Positions 56,253 to 64,000 of a DNA stretch of 64,000 nt are shown piece after piece. Each line of letters opens with the position of its first letter. The first letter of the stretch is position 1. The DNA lies in assembly GCA_005883305.1 (NCBI GenBank), contig VBAC01000001.1:868001-932000 (forward strand), read 5' to 3'. This DNA comes from Alphaproteobacteria bacterium. GTDB taxonomy: Bacteria > Pseudomonadota > Alphaproteobacteria > Sphingomonadales > Sphingomonadaceae. The notes under the pieces are model-generated. The model made no database searches. It was not told where the DNA came from and saw only the letters and a list, made by a program, of their open reading frames with translations. The translations under genes and the position numbers were made by a program.

Positions 56253-57731
56253 GTGATCAAAGTCAGTTTCGCCGCGTCGCGCCCGTCGGGCGCCTATGCG
56301 CTGGCCGTGCCCGTGCGGGGCGAGGAGAATGTGGCGGACCGGCTCGGCGGGCTCGACGAGGCGGCGCGGGCGCTGCTCGCTCGGGCGGCCGACGCCCAAC
56401 GCTTCGAGCGCGAGGCCGGGGCGATCGCCGAAGCCTTCGCCAGCGAGGGCGAAAGCGTCCGCCGGCTGCTCGCGGTCGGCCTGGGCAGCGATCCCGCCGC
56501 GCCGGGCCTCTACGAGAAGGCCGGGGGAGCGCTGACCGCGCGGTTGCTGACCTCGGGCGAGACGAAGCTCGTCGTCGACGTCACAGGGAGCGGCCTGACC
56601 GCCGAGGAAGCGGCCCGACTCGCTCATGGCGCCGCCGCGCGCAGCTGGCGCTACGACATCTACCGCACCAAGCTCGGCCGAAAGCAGAAGCCCACGCTCG
56701 AGGAGCTCGTCCTGGTCGGCGCCGACGGGGCCGAGGCGGGCTGGACTCGTTTCGCCGCCTTGCTCGACGGCCTCGATCTCACCCGGACCCTGGTCACCGA
56801 ACCGGCCAACGTGATCTACCCCGAAAGCTTCATCGCCCGCGCCCGCGAGGCGCTCGAAGGCCTCGGCGTGGAATTCGAGGTGCTCGACGAAAAGGCGATG
56901 GCCAAGCTCGGCATGGGCGCGCTGCTCGGCGTCGGCCAGGGCTCGGTCAGGCCGCCGCGGCTGCTCGCGATGCGCTGGAACGGCGGCCCGGCGGGCAAGG
57001 CGCCGGTCGTGTTCATCGGCAAGGGCATCACCTTCGACACCGGCGGCATCTCCATCAAGCCCGCGCTCGGCATGGAAGCGATGAAGTGGGACATGGGCGG
57101 CGCCGGCGCGGTCACCGGCCTGATGAAGGCGCTCGCCACGCGTAAGGCCAAGGCCAATGTCGTGTGCGTCTGCGCGCTGGCCGAGAACATGCCGGACGGC
57201 AACGCCCAGCGCCCCGGGGACGTCGTGACGTCGATGTCCGGCCAGACGATCGAGGTGATCAACACCGACGCCGAAGGCCGCCTGGTTCTCGCCGACGCCA
57301 TGACCTGGGCGCAGGGCGCCTACAAGCCCGAGGTGATGGTCGATCTCGCCACGCTCACGGGCGCGATGATCATCAGCCTCGGCCACGAATATGGCGGCAT
57401 GTTCGCCAATGACGACGGCCTCGCTGCCGGCCTCGACGCCGCGGGAGCTGCGACCGGCGACAAGCTGTGGCGGATGCCGATGAACGACGACTACAACAAG
57501 ATCATGGACAGCCAGATCGCGGACATGCGCAACAGCGCTAGCCGAGAGGGCGGATCGATCACCGCCGCCTGCTTCCTCGGCCGGTTCGTCGAGGAGGGCG
57601 TCAAATGGGCCCATCTCGACATCGCCGGAATGGTCTGGTCGGAGAAGGCGAGCCATCTCTACGACAAGGGCGCGACCGGCTACGGCGTGGCGCTGCTCGA
57701 CCGCTACGTGGCGGACAATCACGAAGGGTAG
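56253..57731 (+). CDS. pepA: Leucyl aminopeptidase (M17)
   Basis: This hexameric M17 aminopeptidase uses two metal ions. The 492 residues have the signature NTDAEGRL, metal ligands in FIGKGITFDTGGISIK and DMGGAGAV, and the C-terminal catalytic region of this family. GTG 56253 is chosen because AGGAG stands about 7 nt upstream; the start is within an open frame that reads through the lptD promoter. E. coli PepA also binds DNA, but the matching N-terminal part is not obvious here. Confidence 0.95.
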   Translation: MIKVSFAASRPSGAYALAVPVRGEENVADRLGGLDEAARALLARAADAQRFEREAGAIAEAFASEGESVRRLLAVGLGSDPAAPGLYEKAGGALTARLLTSGETKLVVDVTGSGLTAEEAARLAHGAAARSWRYDIYRTKLGRKQKPTLEELVLVGADGAEAGWTRFAALLDGLDLTRTLVTEPANVIYPESFIARAREALEGLGVEFEVLDEKAMAKLGMGALLGVGQGSVRPPRLLAMRWNGGPAGKAPVVFIGKGITFDTGGISIKPALGMEAMKWDMGGAGAVTGLMKALATRKAKANVVCVCALAENMPDGNAQRPGDVVTSMSGQTIEVINTDAEGRLVLADAMTWAQGAYKPEVMVDLATLTGAMIISLGHEYGGMFANDDGLAAGLDAAGAATGDKLWRMPMNDDYNKIMDSQIADMRNSASREGGSITAACFLGRFVEEGVKWAHLDIAGMVWSEKASHLYDKGATGYGVALLDRYVADNHEG

Positions 57732-57746
57732 GGCGCTTGCCCTGAT

Positions 57747-57772
57747 GGCGCGCGCTCCCTAGAGAGCGCGCC
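57747..57772. terminator. Hairpin after pepA
   Basis: GGCGCGCGCTC-CCTA-GAGAGCGCGCC forms an 11-bp stem with one mismatch in the 77-nt gap between pepA and ndk. No T-run follows, so a role as terminator is possible but weak. It could equally mark mRNA processing. Confidence 0.45.
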
Positions 57773-57808
57773 AAATCCCACCCTCATTAAACGGAGCTTC
57801 AGCGGGCC

Positions 57809-58227
<419 letters not shown>

Positions 58228-58231
<4 letters not shown>

Positions 58232-58842
58232 CGCCCTGAGCCCGGCCAGAGCGCGTCGATCCGTCGTCGCGCCGCGGCCGGGTCGGCCGTCTGGGCGCGG
58301 GAGAGGCCGCGCAGGCGAAGCTTGCGGCCTTCGAGCAGGCCGCCGCCCTTGATCCGGTAGACGAGATAATAGACCGCGGTATCGCTGAGCAAGGCGCCGT
58401 CGCGGTAGAAGCGGGTGGTGATCGCCACCGGCAACCGGCGGTCCTCGCGGCCGTCGCCCTCGACGGCCTGCAGAATTTGCCGCCGGAACCAGGCGGCCTC
58501 GATGCGGGGATCGGCCAGCGTCTCCATCGGCGCCACCGCCAAGGCCGTCGGAAAGACGATCCGCTGGCCCTGGATGGTCTGCTCGGAATCGGCCGGGGCC
58601 AGGCTCAGACGCTCGCCCTCGCCGTCCGCCGTTCCGCGAAGGACCATGGTTCGGGCCTCGGCCTCAGCCTGCGTTCGCTCCGAGGCCTTCTCGCTCTCGT
58701 CGACCGTGCGGTCCCGATAGCTGTTCCACAGCGCCAGGCCGGAGATCAGCAGGCCGGCGACGGCGACGATCTCGGCGAGGTTGATCCACCGGCGGCGAGT
58801 CGCGGCCTTCTCGGCCTCGGCCCTGGTCTCTTCAATCGTCAT
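58228..58842 (-). CDS. Single-pass membrane protein of unknown function, linked to purN
   Basis: The 204 residues have one membrane helix at about 20-40 ([20 protein letters not shown]), preceded by a charged N terminus. A coiled-coil-like acidic stretch (about 45-65) and a soluble domain with [27 protein letters not shown] follow. Its ATG overlaps the purN stop (ATGA), so the two are co-translated. I do not recognise the family. Confidence 0.72.
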
Positions 58843-59441
58843 TCGCCGTCTTCTTCACCATCGCGCAGCGCCCGGCAATATTCGTCGAGCGCGAGCGGGT
58901 AGAGCGCGTGCTCGGCCTCAAGTACGCGCGCGGCGAGGCTGTCGGGGTCGTCGCGCGGGAGGATCTTGACCCTGGCCTGGGCGAGGACCGGGCCGGAGTC
59001 GAGGTCGGCGGTGACCAGGTGGACCGAGCAGCCCGCATATTCGTCGCCGGCCAGGATCGCCCGGCGATGGGTGTCGAGACCCTTGTGAAGCGGGAGGAGC
59101 GAGGGGTGGACGTTGAGGATCCGCCCGTCCCATTTCTCGACGAACTCGCGGGAAAGAAGTCGCATATAGCCGGCAAGCGCGACCAGCTCGATGCCATGCT
59201 CGATCAGCGCCGAGTCGATTTCGGCGTCGAACGCCTCCCGGGTCAGGCCCTGATGGCTCTTCGACCAGGTTTTGATCCCCAGACGCTTGGCCAGCACCAG
59301 CCCGCGCGCGGCGGGCACATTGGAGAGGACAAGAGCGATCTCATAATTCCGCTCGGGATCGCGACGCCTGTATTCCGCCAATGCGAGCATGTTCGTGCCG
59401 CGCCCAGAGAGCAGGACGGCAACGCGAACGCGGTCAGCCAT
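58839..59441 (-). CDS. purN: Phosphoribosylglycinamide formyltransferase
   Basis: PurN makes formyl-GAR in purine synthesis. The 200 residues have the phosphate loop LLSGRGTNM near the start and the catalytic triad segments [17 protein letters not shown] (Asn, His) and VTADLDSGP (Asp). Overlaps purM by 8 nt, as in many proteobacteria. Confidence 0.97.
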   Translation of the reverse strand: MADRVRVAVLLSGRGTNMLALAEYRRRDPERNYEIALVLSNVPAARGLVLAKRLGIKTWSKSHQGLTREAFDAEIDSALIEHGIELVALAGYMRLLSREFVEKWDGRILNVHPSLLPLHKGLDTHRRAILAGDEYAGCSVHLVTADLDSGPVLAQARVKILPRDDPDSLAARVLEAEHALYPLALDEYCRALRDGEEDGE

Positions 59442-60528
59442 TGTGAGTCGCGGTCCAGTTCTTGCAGGCGCTCCAGGTCTCTGCGGAGCCGGTCACCGTG
59501 CAGCCCTTCGGGCCGGCCTCCACGCGGCCGATTCCGAACACGGTCTCTCCAGCTTCCTCAAGCGATTGCGAGACGGTCTTCATATTTTCGTCGCAGACGA
59601 TCAGAGCCATGCCGATCCCGCAATTGAAGGTGCGCGCGAATTCGCCCGGCTCGATATTGCCCTGCGCCTGGAGGAAGGCCATCAGCCGCGGCTGGGGCCA
59701 GGCATCGGCGTCGACGACGGCATGGAGGCCATCGGGCAGGATGCGCGGGATGTTCTCGAGCAGGCCGCCGCCGGTGATGTGGGCGAGCGCGGCGATCTTC
59801 CCCTCGCGGATCACCGGCAGCAGCGAGCGCACGTAGATTCGTGTCGGGGCGAGCAGGGCGTCGATCAGCAGCGTCTCCTGATCGAACAAGGCCGGGCGGT
59901 CGAGCTTCCATCCCTTGTCGGCGGCGAGACGGCGGACCAGGCTGAAGCCGTTGGAGTGAATGCCCGACGACGCCAGGCCGAGAATGACGTCACCGGCCTT
60001 CACCTTGTCCCCGGTCAGCGCCTCGCCGCGCTCGACCGCGCCGACGCAAAAGCCGGCGAGGTCATAGTCGCCGGGCGCGTACATGCCCGGCATCTCCGCC
60101 GTCTCGCCGCCGATCAGGGCGCAGCCGGCCTGGCGGCAGCCGTCGGCGATCGAAGCGATCACCGCCTCGGCGACTGCCGGGTCGAGCTTCCCGGTGGCGA
60201 AGTAATCGAGGAAGAAAAGCGGCTCGGCGCCTTGGACGATCAGATCGTTGGCGCACATGGCGACCAGGTCGATGCCGACGCCTTCGTGGCGATCGCTGTC
60301 GATCGCGAGCTTGAGCTTGGTGCCGACTCCGTCATTGGCGGCGACCAGCAGCGGGTCCTCGTAGCCCGCGGCCTTGAGATCGAAGAAGCCGCCGAAGCCG
60401 CCGAGGGAAGCGTCGGCGCCTGCGCGCGCGGTGGACTTCGCGAGCGGCCCGATCGCCTTCACCAGCGCATTGCCGGCGGCGATGTCGACGCCGGCCTTGG
60501 CGTAGGTGTAGGATTCCTCTTCGCTCAA
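59434..60528 (-). CDS. purM: Phosphoribosylformylglycinamidine cyclo-ligase
   Basis: PurM closes the imidazole ring of AIR with ATP. The 364 residues have the family core AYAKAGVDI-like start, [44 protein letters not shown] and [13 protein letters not shown]. The start is TTG 60528 with AAGG about 8 nt upstream; no ATG or GTG fits. It is the first gene of the purM-purN-unknown unit. A nested palindrome lies upstream. Confidence 0.95.
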   Translation of the reverse strand: MSEEESYTYAKAGVDIAAGNALVKAIGPLAKSTARAGADASLGGFGGFFDLKAAGYEDPLLVAANDGVGTKLKLAIDSDRHEGVGIDLVAMCANDLIVQGAEPLFFLDYFATGKLDPAVAEAVIASIADGCRQAGCALIGGETAEMPGMYAPGDYDLAGFCVGAVERGEALTGDKVKAGDVILGLASSGIHSNGFSLVRRLAADKGWKLDRPALFDQETLLIDALLAPTRIYVRSLLPVIREGKIAALAHITGGGLLENIPRILPDGLHAVVDADAWPQPRLMAFLQAQGNIEPGEFARTFNCGIGMALIVCDENMKTVSQSLEEAGETVFGIGRVEAGPKGCTVTGSAETWSACKNWTATHNG

Positions 60529-60559
60529 ATTCTCGCCCTTCGCGTTCCATCCCCCAATC

Positions 60560-60654
60560 GCTCATCCTGAGGAGCCGTTGAGCCTGTCGAAACGGCGTCT
60601 CGAAGGATCCTTCGAGACGGGCCTTCGCCGGGCTCAGTCCTCCTCAGGATGAGC
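60560..60654. repeat. Nested palindromic repeat upstream of purM
   Basis: Outer arms GCTCATCCTGAGGA (60560-60573) and TCCTCAGGATGAGC (60641-60654) are exact reverse complements. Inside, 60596-60619 is a perfect 24-nt palindrome centred on GGATCC. The unit fills most of the 201-nt gap between the divergent purM and DUF2066-like genes. It may affect both promoters. It looks like a mobile or REP-type element. Confidence 0.82.
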
Positions 60655-60729
60655 GGGGAGGGGATGTCATGAGGCACCGCTAGCCACAAGCCGCTTGGAT
60701 TTCCACGGCCAACTCGCCAAAAGACGCGC

Positions 60730-61941
60730 GTGACGTTCGCTCGCCGCCCGCTCGCCTTCGTGATTCCCGCTGTCGCCGCTCTCCTGGTGGGGGCCGGGAT
60801 GCTCTACGCCCAGCTCGAGGGCTCGGAGCGGGGCATTCCGCCGGTCGACAGCACGAGCAATTTCGAGATCATGGGCGTCGACGTCGACGTCAGCGCCGAG
60901 AATGCCGAAAAGGCCCGGATCGAGGGGTGGCGGCGGGCGCAGTCGCTCGGCTGGCGGATGCTCTGGGCGCGCACGCACCGCCGCCCGCTGTCCGAAGCGC
61001 CGGTGCTGACCGACAGCGTGCTGAACAACATCGTCTCCGGAATCATCATCGAGCAGGAGCAGATCGGGCCGAACCGCTACATCGCCCGCCTGGGAGTCCA
61101 GTTCGATCGCGCCCGCACCGGGCAGATGCTCGGCGTCCAGGGGCTTGCGCGCCGATCGGCGCCGATGCTGGTGATCCCGGTAATGGTCACCGGCTCGTCG
61201 GCCTACAGCTTCGAGTTCCGCAACGAATGGCAGCGCGCCTGGGCGCAGTTCCGCACCGCGGGCAGCGCGATCGACTATGTCCGGCCCTCGGGCGCCGGGG
61301 TCGATCCGCTGGTGCTCAACATGGGGCAGACGAAGCGCCGCGGCCGCGGCTGGTGGCGGATGCTGCTCGACCAATATGGCGCGGCGGACATCGTCGTTCC
61401 CGAAGTCGACCTGCGCCGCGCCTATCCGGGCGGGCCGGCTATGGGCGTGTTCAGCGCCCGCTACGGGCCGGACAATGTGCTGATCGGCCGGTTCACGCTG
61501 ACCGCGCGAAACAGCGCCGAGATTCCGCAGATGCTCGCCGAAGGGGTGAGGCGGCTCGACATCCTCTATACCCAGGCCCTGGACAGCGGCCTTCTGCGGC
61601 CCGATCCGAGCCTGGTCATCCTCCAGCCGCCGCTTCCGCCCTTGCCGGTGGAGGAGACGGAGCAGGTCGCCGAAGACATGGGCCAGCAGGTCCCGGCGGG
61701 ACAGACGACGACCTTCAACATCCAGGTGCCGACGCCCGATGCGGCGGCGGTGCAGCAGGCCGAGATATCGGTCAGCCGGGTCAACGGAGTCACTTCGGCG
61801 ATCACCACCAGCCTCGCGCTCGGCGGAAGCTCGACGATGCGGGTGACGTTCGTCGGCGACTCCGCCGCGCTCCAGGCCGCGCTCCAGGCGCAGGGCTGGC
61901 AGGTCCAGGCGAGCGGCAACAGCTTGAGGATCTCGCGCTGA
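60730..61941 (+). CDS. DUF2066-like protein next to hdaA
   Basis: The 403 residues have an N-terminal membrane helix or signal (about 8-28). The domain from about 45 to 160 (VDVSAENAEKARIEGWRRAQSLGWRML, then NRYIARLGVQFD) resembles DUF2066 proteins that lie between purM and hda in gammaproteobacteria. The C-terminal third has a Pro-rich linker and an alpha/beta part (ALQAQGWQVQASGNSLRIS). The start is GTG 60730. It is upstream of hdaA by 17 nt and may be co-regulated. Function is unknown. Confidence 0.7.
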   Translation: MTFARRPLAFVIPAVAALLVGAGMLYAQLEGSERGIPPVDSTSNFEIMGVDVDVSAENAEKARIEGWRRAQSLGWRMLWARTHRRPLSEAPVLTDSVLNNIVSGIIIEQEQIGPNRYIARLGVQFDRARTGQMLGVQGLARRSAPMLVIPVMVTGSSAYSFEFRNEWQRAWAQFRTAGSAIDYVRPSGAGVDPLVLNMGQTKRRGRGWWRMLLDQYGAADIVVPEVDLRRAYPGGPAMGVFSARYGPDNVLIGRFTLTARNSAEIPQMLAEGVRRLDILYTQALDSGLLRPDPSLVILQPPLPPLPVEETEQVAEDMGQQVPAGQTTTFNIQVPTPDAAAVQQAEISVSRVNGVTSAITTSLALGGSSTMRVTFVGDSAALQAALQAQGWQVQASGNSLRISR

Positions 61942-61958
61942 GCGGGGAGGCGTCCCGG

Positions 61959-62579
61959 GTGAACCAGATCGCGCTTCCGTTCGCCTGGCCGGTGGCCGAC
62001 AAGGAGGAGGATTTCCTCCTTTCCGACGCCAACCGCACCGTCTTCGAGCACCTGACCCGCTGGTCGCTGTGGCCGGTCATGGCCACCCTGGTGACGGGCC
62101 CGCGAAAGTCCGGCCGAAGCCTGCTTGGCCGGATCTTTGTCCGCAAGACCGGAGGGCGCCTGTTCGACGATGCCGAGGATCATGAGGAGGAAGCGCTCTT
62201 CCACGCCTGGAATGAGGCCCAGGAGCTGCGCAGGCCGCTGCTGATCCTCGCCGACTGCCCTCCGCCGCAATGGAAGATCCAGCTCCCGGACCTTCGATCG
62301 CGCCTCGCGGCGACTCCGCAGGTCGAGATCGCGCCGCCGGACGACGCTCTGATCGGGCAGCTGATCGTCAAGCTTCTGGGCGATCGCGGAATCGCCGCGC
62401 CGCAGGAGGTTGCGGACTTTCTCGTGCCCAGGATCGAACGTTCCTACATTTCTGTTATGAGGGTCGTGGATATTCTCGATCGCGTCATGCTCTCGCACCA
62501 TCGTAGGATGACCGTCCCGCTCGCCAAGCGCGCGCTCGACGAGGCGGGGGTGATCGGACGCGCACGAAGGACCGGTTGA
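61959..62579 (+). CDS. hdaA: HdaA-like regulatory inactivator of DnaA
   Basis: Hda-type AAA+ proteins bind the beta clamp and stimulate ATP hydrolysis by DnaA. The 206 residues start with the clamp-binding peptide NQIALPF. The Walker A is degenerate (TGPRKSGRS in place of GxxGxGKT). The Walker B is ILADCPPP. A helical C-terminal sensor region includes RSYISVMRVVDILDR. GTG 61959 has GGAGG 8 nt upstream. It overlaps ppk1 by one base. Confidence 0.9.
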   Translation: MNQIALPFAWPVADKEEDFLLSDANRTVFEHLTRWSLWPVMATLVTGPRKSGRSLLGRIFVRKTGGRLFDDAEDHEEEALFHAWNEAQELRRPLLILADCPPPQWKIQLPDLRSRLAATPQVEIAPPDDALIGQLIVKLLGDRGIAAPQEVADFLVPRIERSYISVMRVVDILDRVMLSHHRRMTVPLAKRALDEAGVIGRARRTG

Positions 62580-64000
62580 TGAATGCGATTGCCGCCGTTG
62601 CCGCCAACGACGCCGAGCTTCCGACGCAGGGAGATTCGGGGGCATCGCCCTATTTCAACCGCGAGCTTTCCTGGCTGGCGTTCAACCGGCGCGTTCTCGA
62701 GGAGGCGTGCAACGAAGCCCATCCGCTGCTCGAGCGGCTGCGGTTCCTGTCCATCTCCGGAAGCAATATCGACGAGTTCTTCATGGTCCGAGTGGCGGGG
62801 CTCAAGGGCCAGCAGCTCGCCGGTGTCGAGGAATTGTCGGACGACGGGCTGACTCCGTCGCAGCAGCTCGCTGCGATCGCCGAGGAAGCGAACGCGCTGA
62901 CGGCGGCGCAGCAGGAGGTCTGGACCCAGTTGCGGGCCGCTCTGCGCGCAGCCGGCCTCGCGGTGATCGGGTCCGAGGAGATCAGCCCGGACGAGGACCA
63001 ATGGCTCGACCGCCATTTCGAGGACCATATCTTCCCGGTCCTGACTCCGCAGGCGATCGATCCGGCGCATCCCTTCCCGTTCATCCCCAATCGCGGCTTC
63101 TCGCTGATCTTCGACCTCAAGCGAATCTCCGACGGCGAGCCGATCCGCGAGCTCTTGATGGTGCCGCAGACGCTGCCCCGCTTCATCCGCCTGCCGGGCG
63201 AGCAGGCCCGCTACGTGACGATCGAGACCGTGATCCGGCGCCAGATCGACGTCATCTTCCCCGGCTACGTCCTGCTCGGCGGCGGCGCCTTCCGGATCAT
63301 CCGCGACAGCGATATCGAGATCGAGGAGGAGGCCGAGGATCTGGTGCGCTTCTACCGCACCGCCTTGAAGCGGCGCCGCCGCGGCCGGGTGATCCGCCTC
63401 AAGCTCGAGGAAGAGATTTCCGACACGCTGGAAGCTTTGGTCCGCGAGGGCCTCGATGCGAGCGAGGCCCTGGTCTACGAATCGACCGGCTTCCTCGGCA
63501 TCGCCGACCTCGCGGCTTTGGTCGAGGAGGACCGGCCCGACCTCAAGTTCCCGCCCTTCACGCCGCGCTTTCCCGAGCGGATCCGCGAATATGGCGGGGA
63601 TTGCTTCGCCGCGATCCGGGCCAAGGACATCGTCGTCCACCACCCCTACGAGAGCTTCGACGTCGTCCTCGCCTTCCTGCGCCAGGCGGCGGCTGATCCC
63701 GATGTCGTGGCGATCAAGCAGACGCTCTACCGGGCGGGCAAGCAGAGCGCGGTGATCAACGCGCTGATCGCCGCCGCCGAAGCCGGAAAGTCGGTCACGG
63801 CGGTGGTCGAGCTCAAGGCCCGGTTCGACGAGGAGCAGAACCTGATGTGGGCGAGCGCTCTGGAGCGCGCCGGAGTCCAGGTCGTCTACGGCTTCATCGA
63901 GTGGAAGACTCACGCCAAGATGTCGATGGTCGTTCGGCGCGAGGAGGGGAGCTACCGCACCTATATCCACCTCGGCACCGGCAATTATCATCCGGTGACC
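62579..64000 (+). CDS. ppk1: Polyphosphate kinase 1 (5' part, cut by window end)
   Basis: Ppk1 makes inorganic polyphosphate from ATP. The first 474 residues of about 700 are visible. The N and head domains include YFNRELSWLAFNRRVLEEA, then LRFLSISGSNIDEFFMVRVAG and DPAHPFPFIPNRG. The ATP and catalytic part begins with VAIKQTLYR and EWKTHAKM, whose H445 is the expected phosphorylated His. The ATG overlaps the hdaA stop (TGATG). No stop is seen because the gene runs off the right edge. Confidence 0.96.
   Translation, partial: MNAIAAVAANDAELPTQGDSGASPYFNRELSWLAFNRRVLEEACNEAHPLLERLRFLSISGSNIDEFFMVRVAGLKGQQLAGVEELSDDGLTPSQQLAAIAEEANALTAAQQEVWTQLRAALRAAGLAVIGSEEISPDEDQWLDRHFEDHIFPVLTPQAIDPAHPFPFIPNRGFSLIFDLKRISDGEPIRELLMVPQTLPRFIRLPGEQARYVTIETVIRRQIDVIFPGYVLLGGGAFRIIRDSDIEIEEEAEDLVRFYRTALKRRRRGRVIRLKLEEEISDTLEALVREGLDASEALVYESTGFLGIADLAALVEEDRPDLKFPPFTPRFPERIREYGGDCFAAIRAKDIVVHHPYESFDVVLAFLRQAAADPDVVAIKQTLYRAGKQSAVINALIAAAEAGKSVTAVVELKARFDEEQNLMWASALERAGVQVVYGFIEWKTHAKMSMVVRREEGSYRTYIHLGTGNYHPVT

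Overview
The window looks like chromosomal DNA of an alphaproteobacterium, most probably a member of the Sphingomonadales. The evidence is uniformly high GC with strong G/C bias at third codon positions, a complete XrtA (exosortase A) exopolysaccharide cluster, the alphaproteobacterial order chvI-chvG-hprK-rapZ-EIIA-HPr next to pckA, HdaA-type replication control, and many short palindromic repeats between genes. No tRNA, rRNA, CRISPR array, intact insertion sequence or phage gene was seen.

Layout. 1-3.8 kb: the tail of an unidentified gene, a JmjC/cupin oxygenase, hppD and trxB. 3.9-22.1 kb: the XrtA/EPS locus in two divergent arms. The left arm (minus strand) encodes a GNAT/FemAB-like acyltransferase, an acyl carrier protein and two alpha/beta hydrolases. 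The right arm (plus strand) encodes an AMP-forming ligase, a PLP decarboxylase, a Wza-like export lipoprotein, a chain-length protein, a tyrosine autokinase, an outer-membrane barrel, an ExeA-like ATPase, a polysaccharide deacetylase, a FemAB protein, a glycosyltransferase, exosortase A fused to EpsI, and an asparagine-synthase-like amidotransferase. 22-28.4 kb: housekeeping genes (truA, fmt, recR, def, a channel-like protein, rmuC, a META protein, a SpoU methylase). 28.4-34.5 kb: the regulatory PTS with RapZ, HprK and ChvGI, and divergent pckA closed by a clear terminator. 34.6-41.7 kb: the accessory part, with unknown membrane proteins, a small lower-GC islet flanked by gene remnants, a membrane-anchored ToxR-like regulator, and a TetR/MBL/MFS module with a readable promoter-operator. 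41.8-50.7 kb: a DUF885 peptidase, NfeD-SPFH pair, CitE-like lyase, M28 peptidase, guaB, rsmB and a TPR protein. 50.7-56.2 kb: lptD-surA-pdxA-ksgA. 56.3-64 kb: pepA, ndk, purM-purN, a DUF2066-like protein, hdaA and the 5' part of ppk1.

How the genes work together. The XrtA locus should assemble, modify, export and length-control an extracellular polysaccharide while exosortase A processes PEP-CTERM surface proteins. No PEP-CTERM substrate and no PrsK/PrsR regulator lies in the window, so both must be elsewhere. ChvG/ChvI, HprK, HPr, EIIA-Man and RapZ form a sensing and phosphorelay block beside the gluconeogenic gene pckA. lptD-surA-pdxA-ksgA links envelope biogenesis to ribosome maturation in the order known from other proteobacteria.

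I found no wholly new multigene system that I can defend. The best candidates for new biology are the apparently leaderless TetR module with its flavodiiron-like hydrolase and MHS transporter, the ToxR-like regulator whose linker is encoded by a palindromic repeat, the low-GC islet bounded by two broken genes, and the acyl-carrier/decarboxylase branch of the XrtA locus, whose substrate is unknown.
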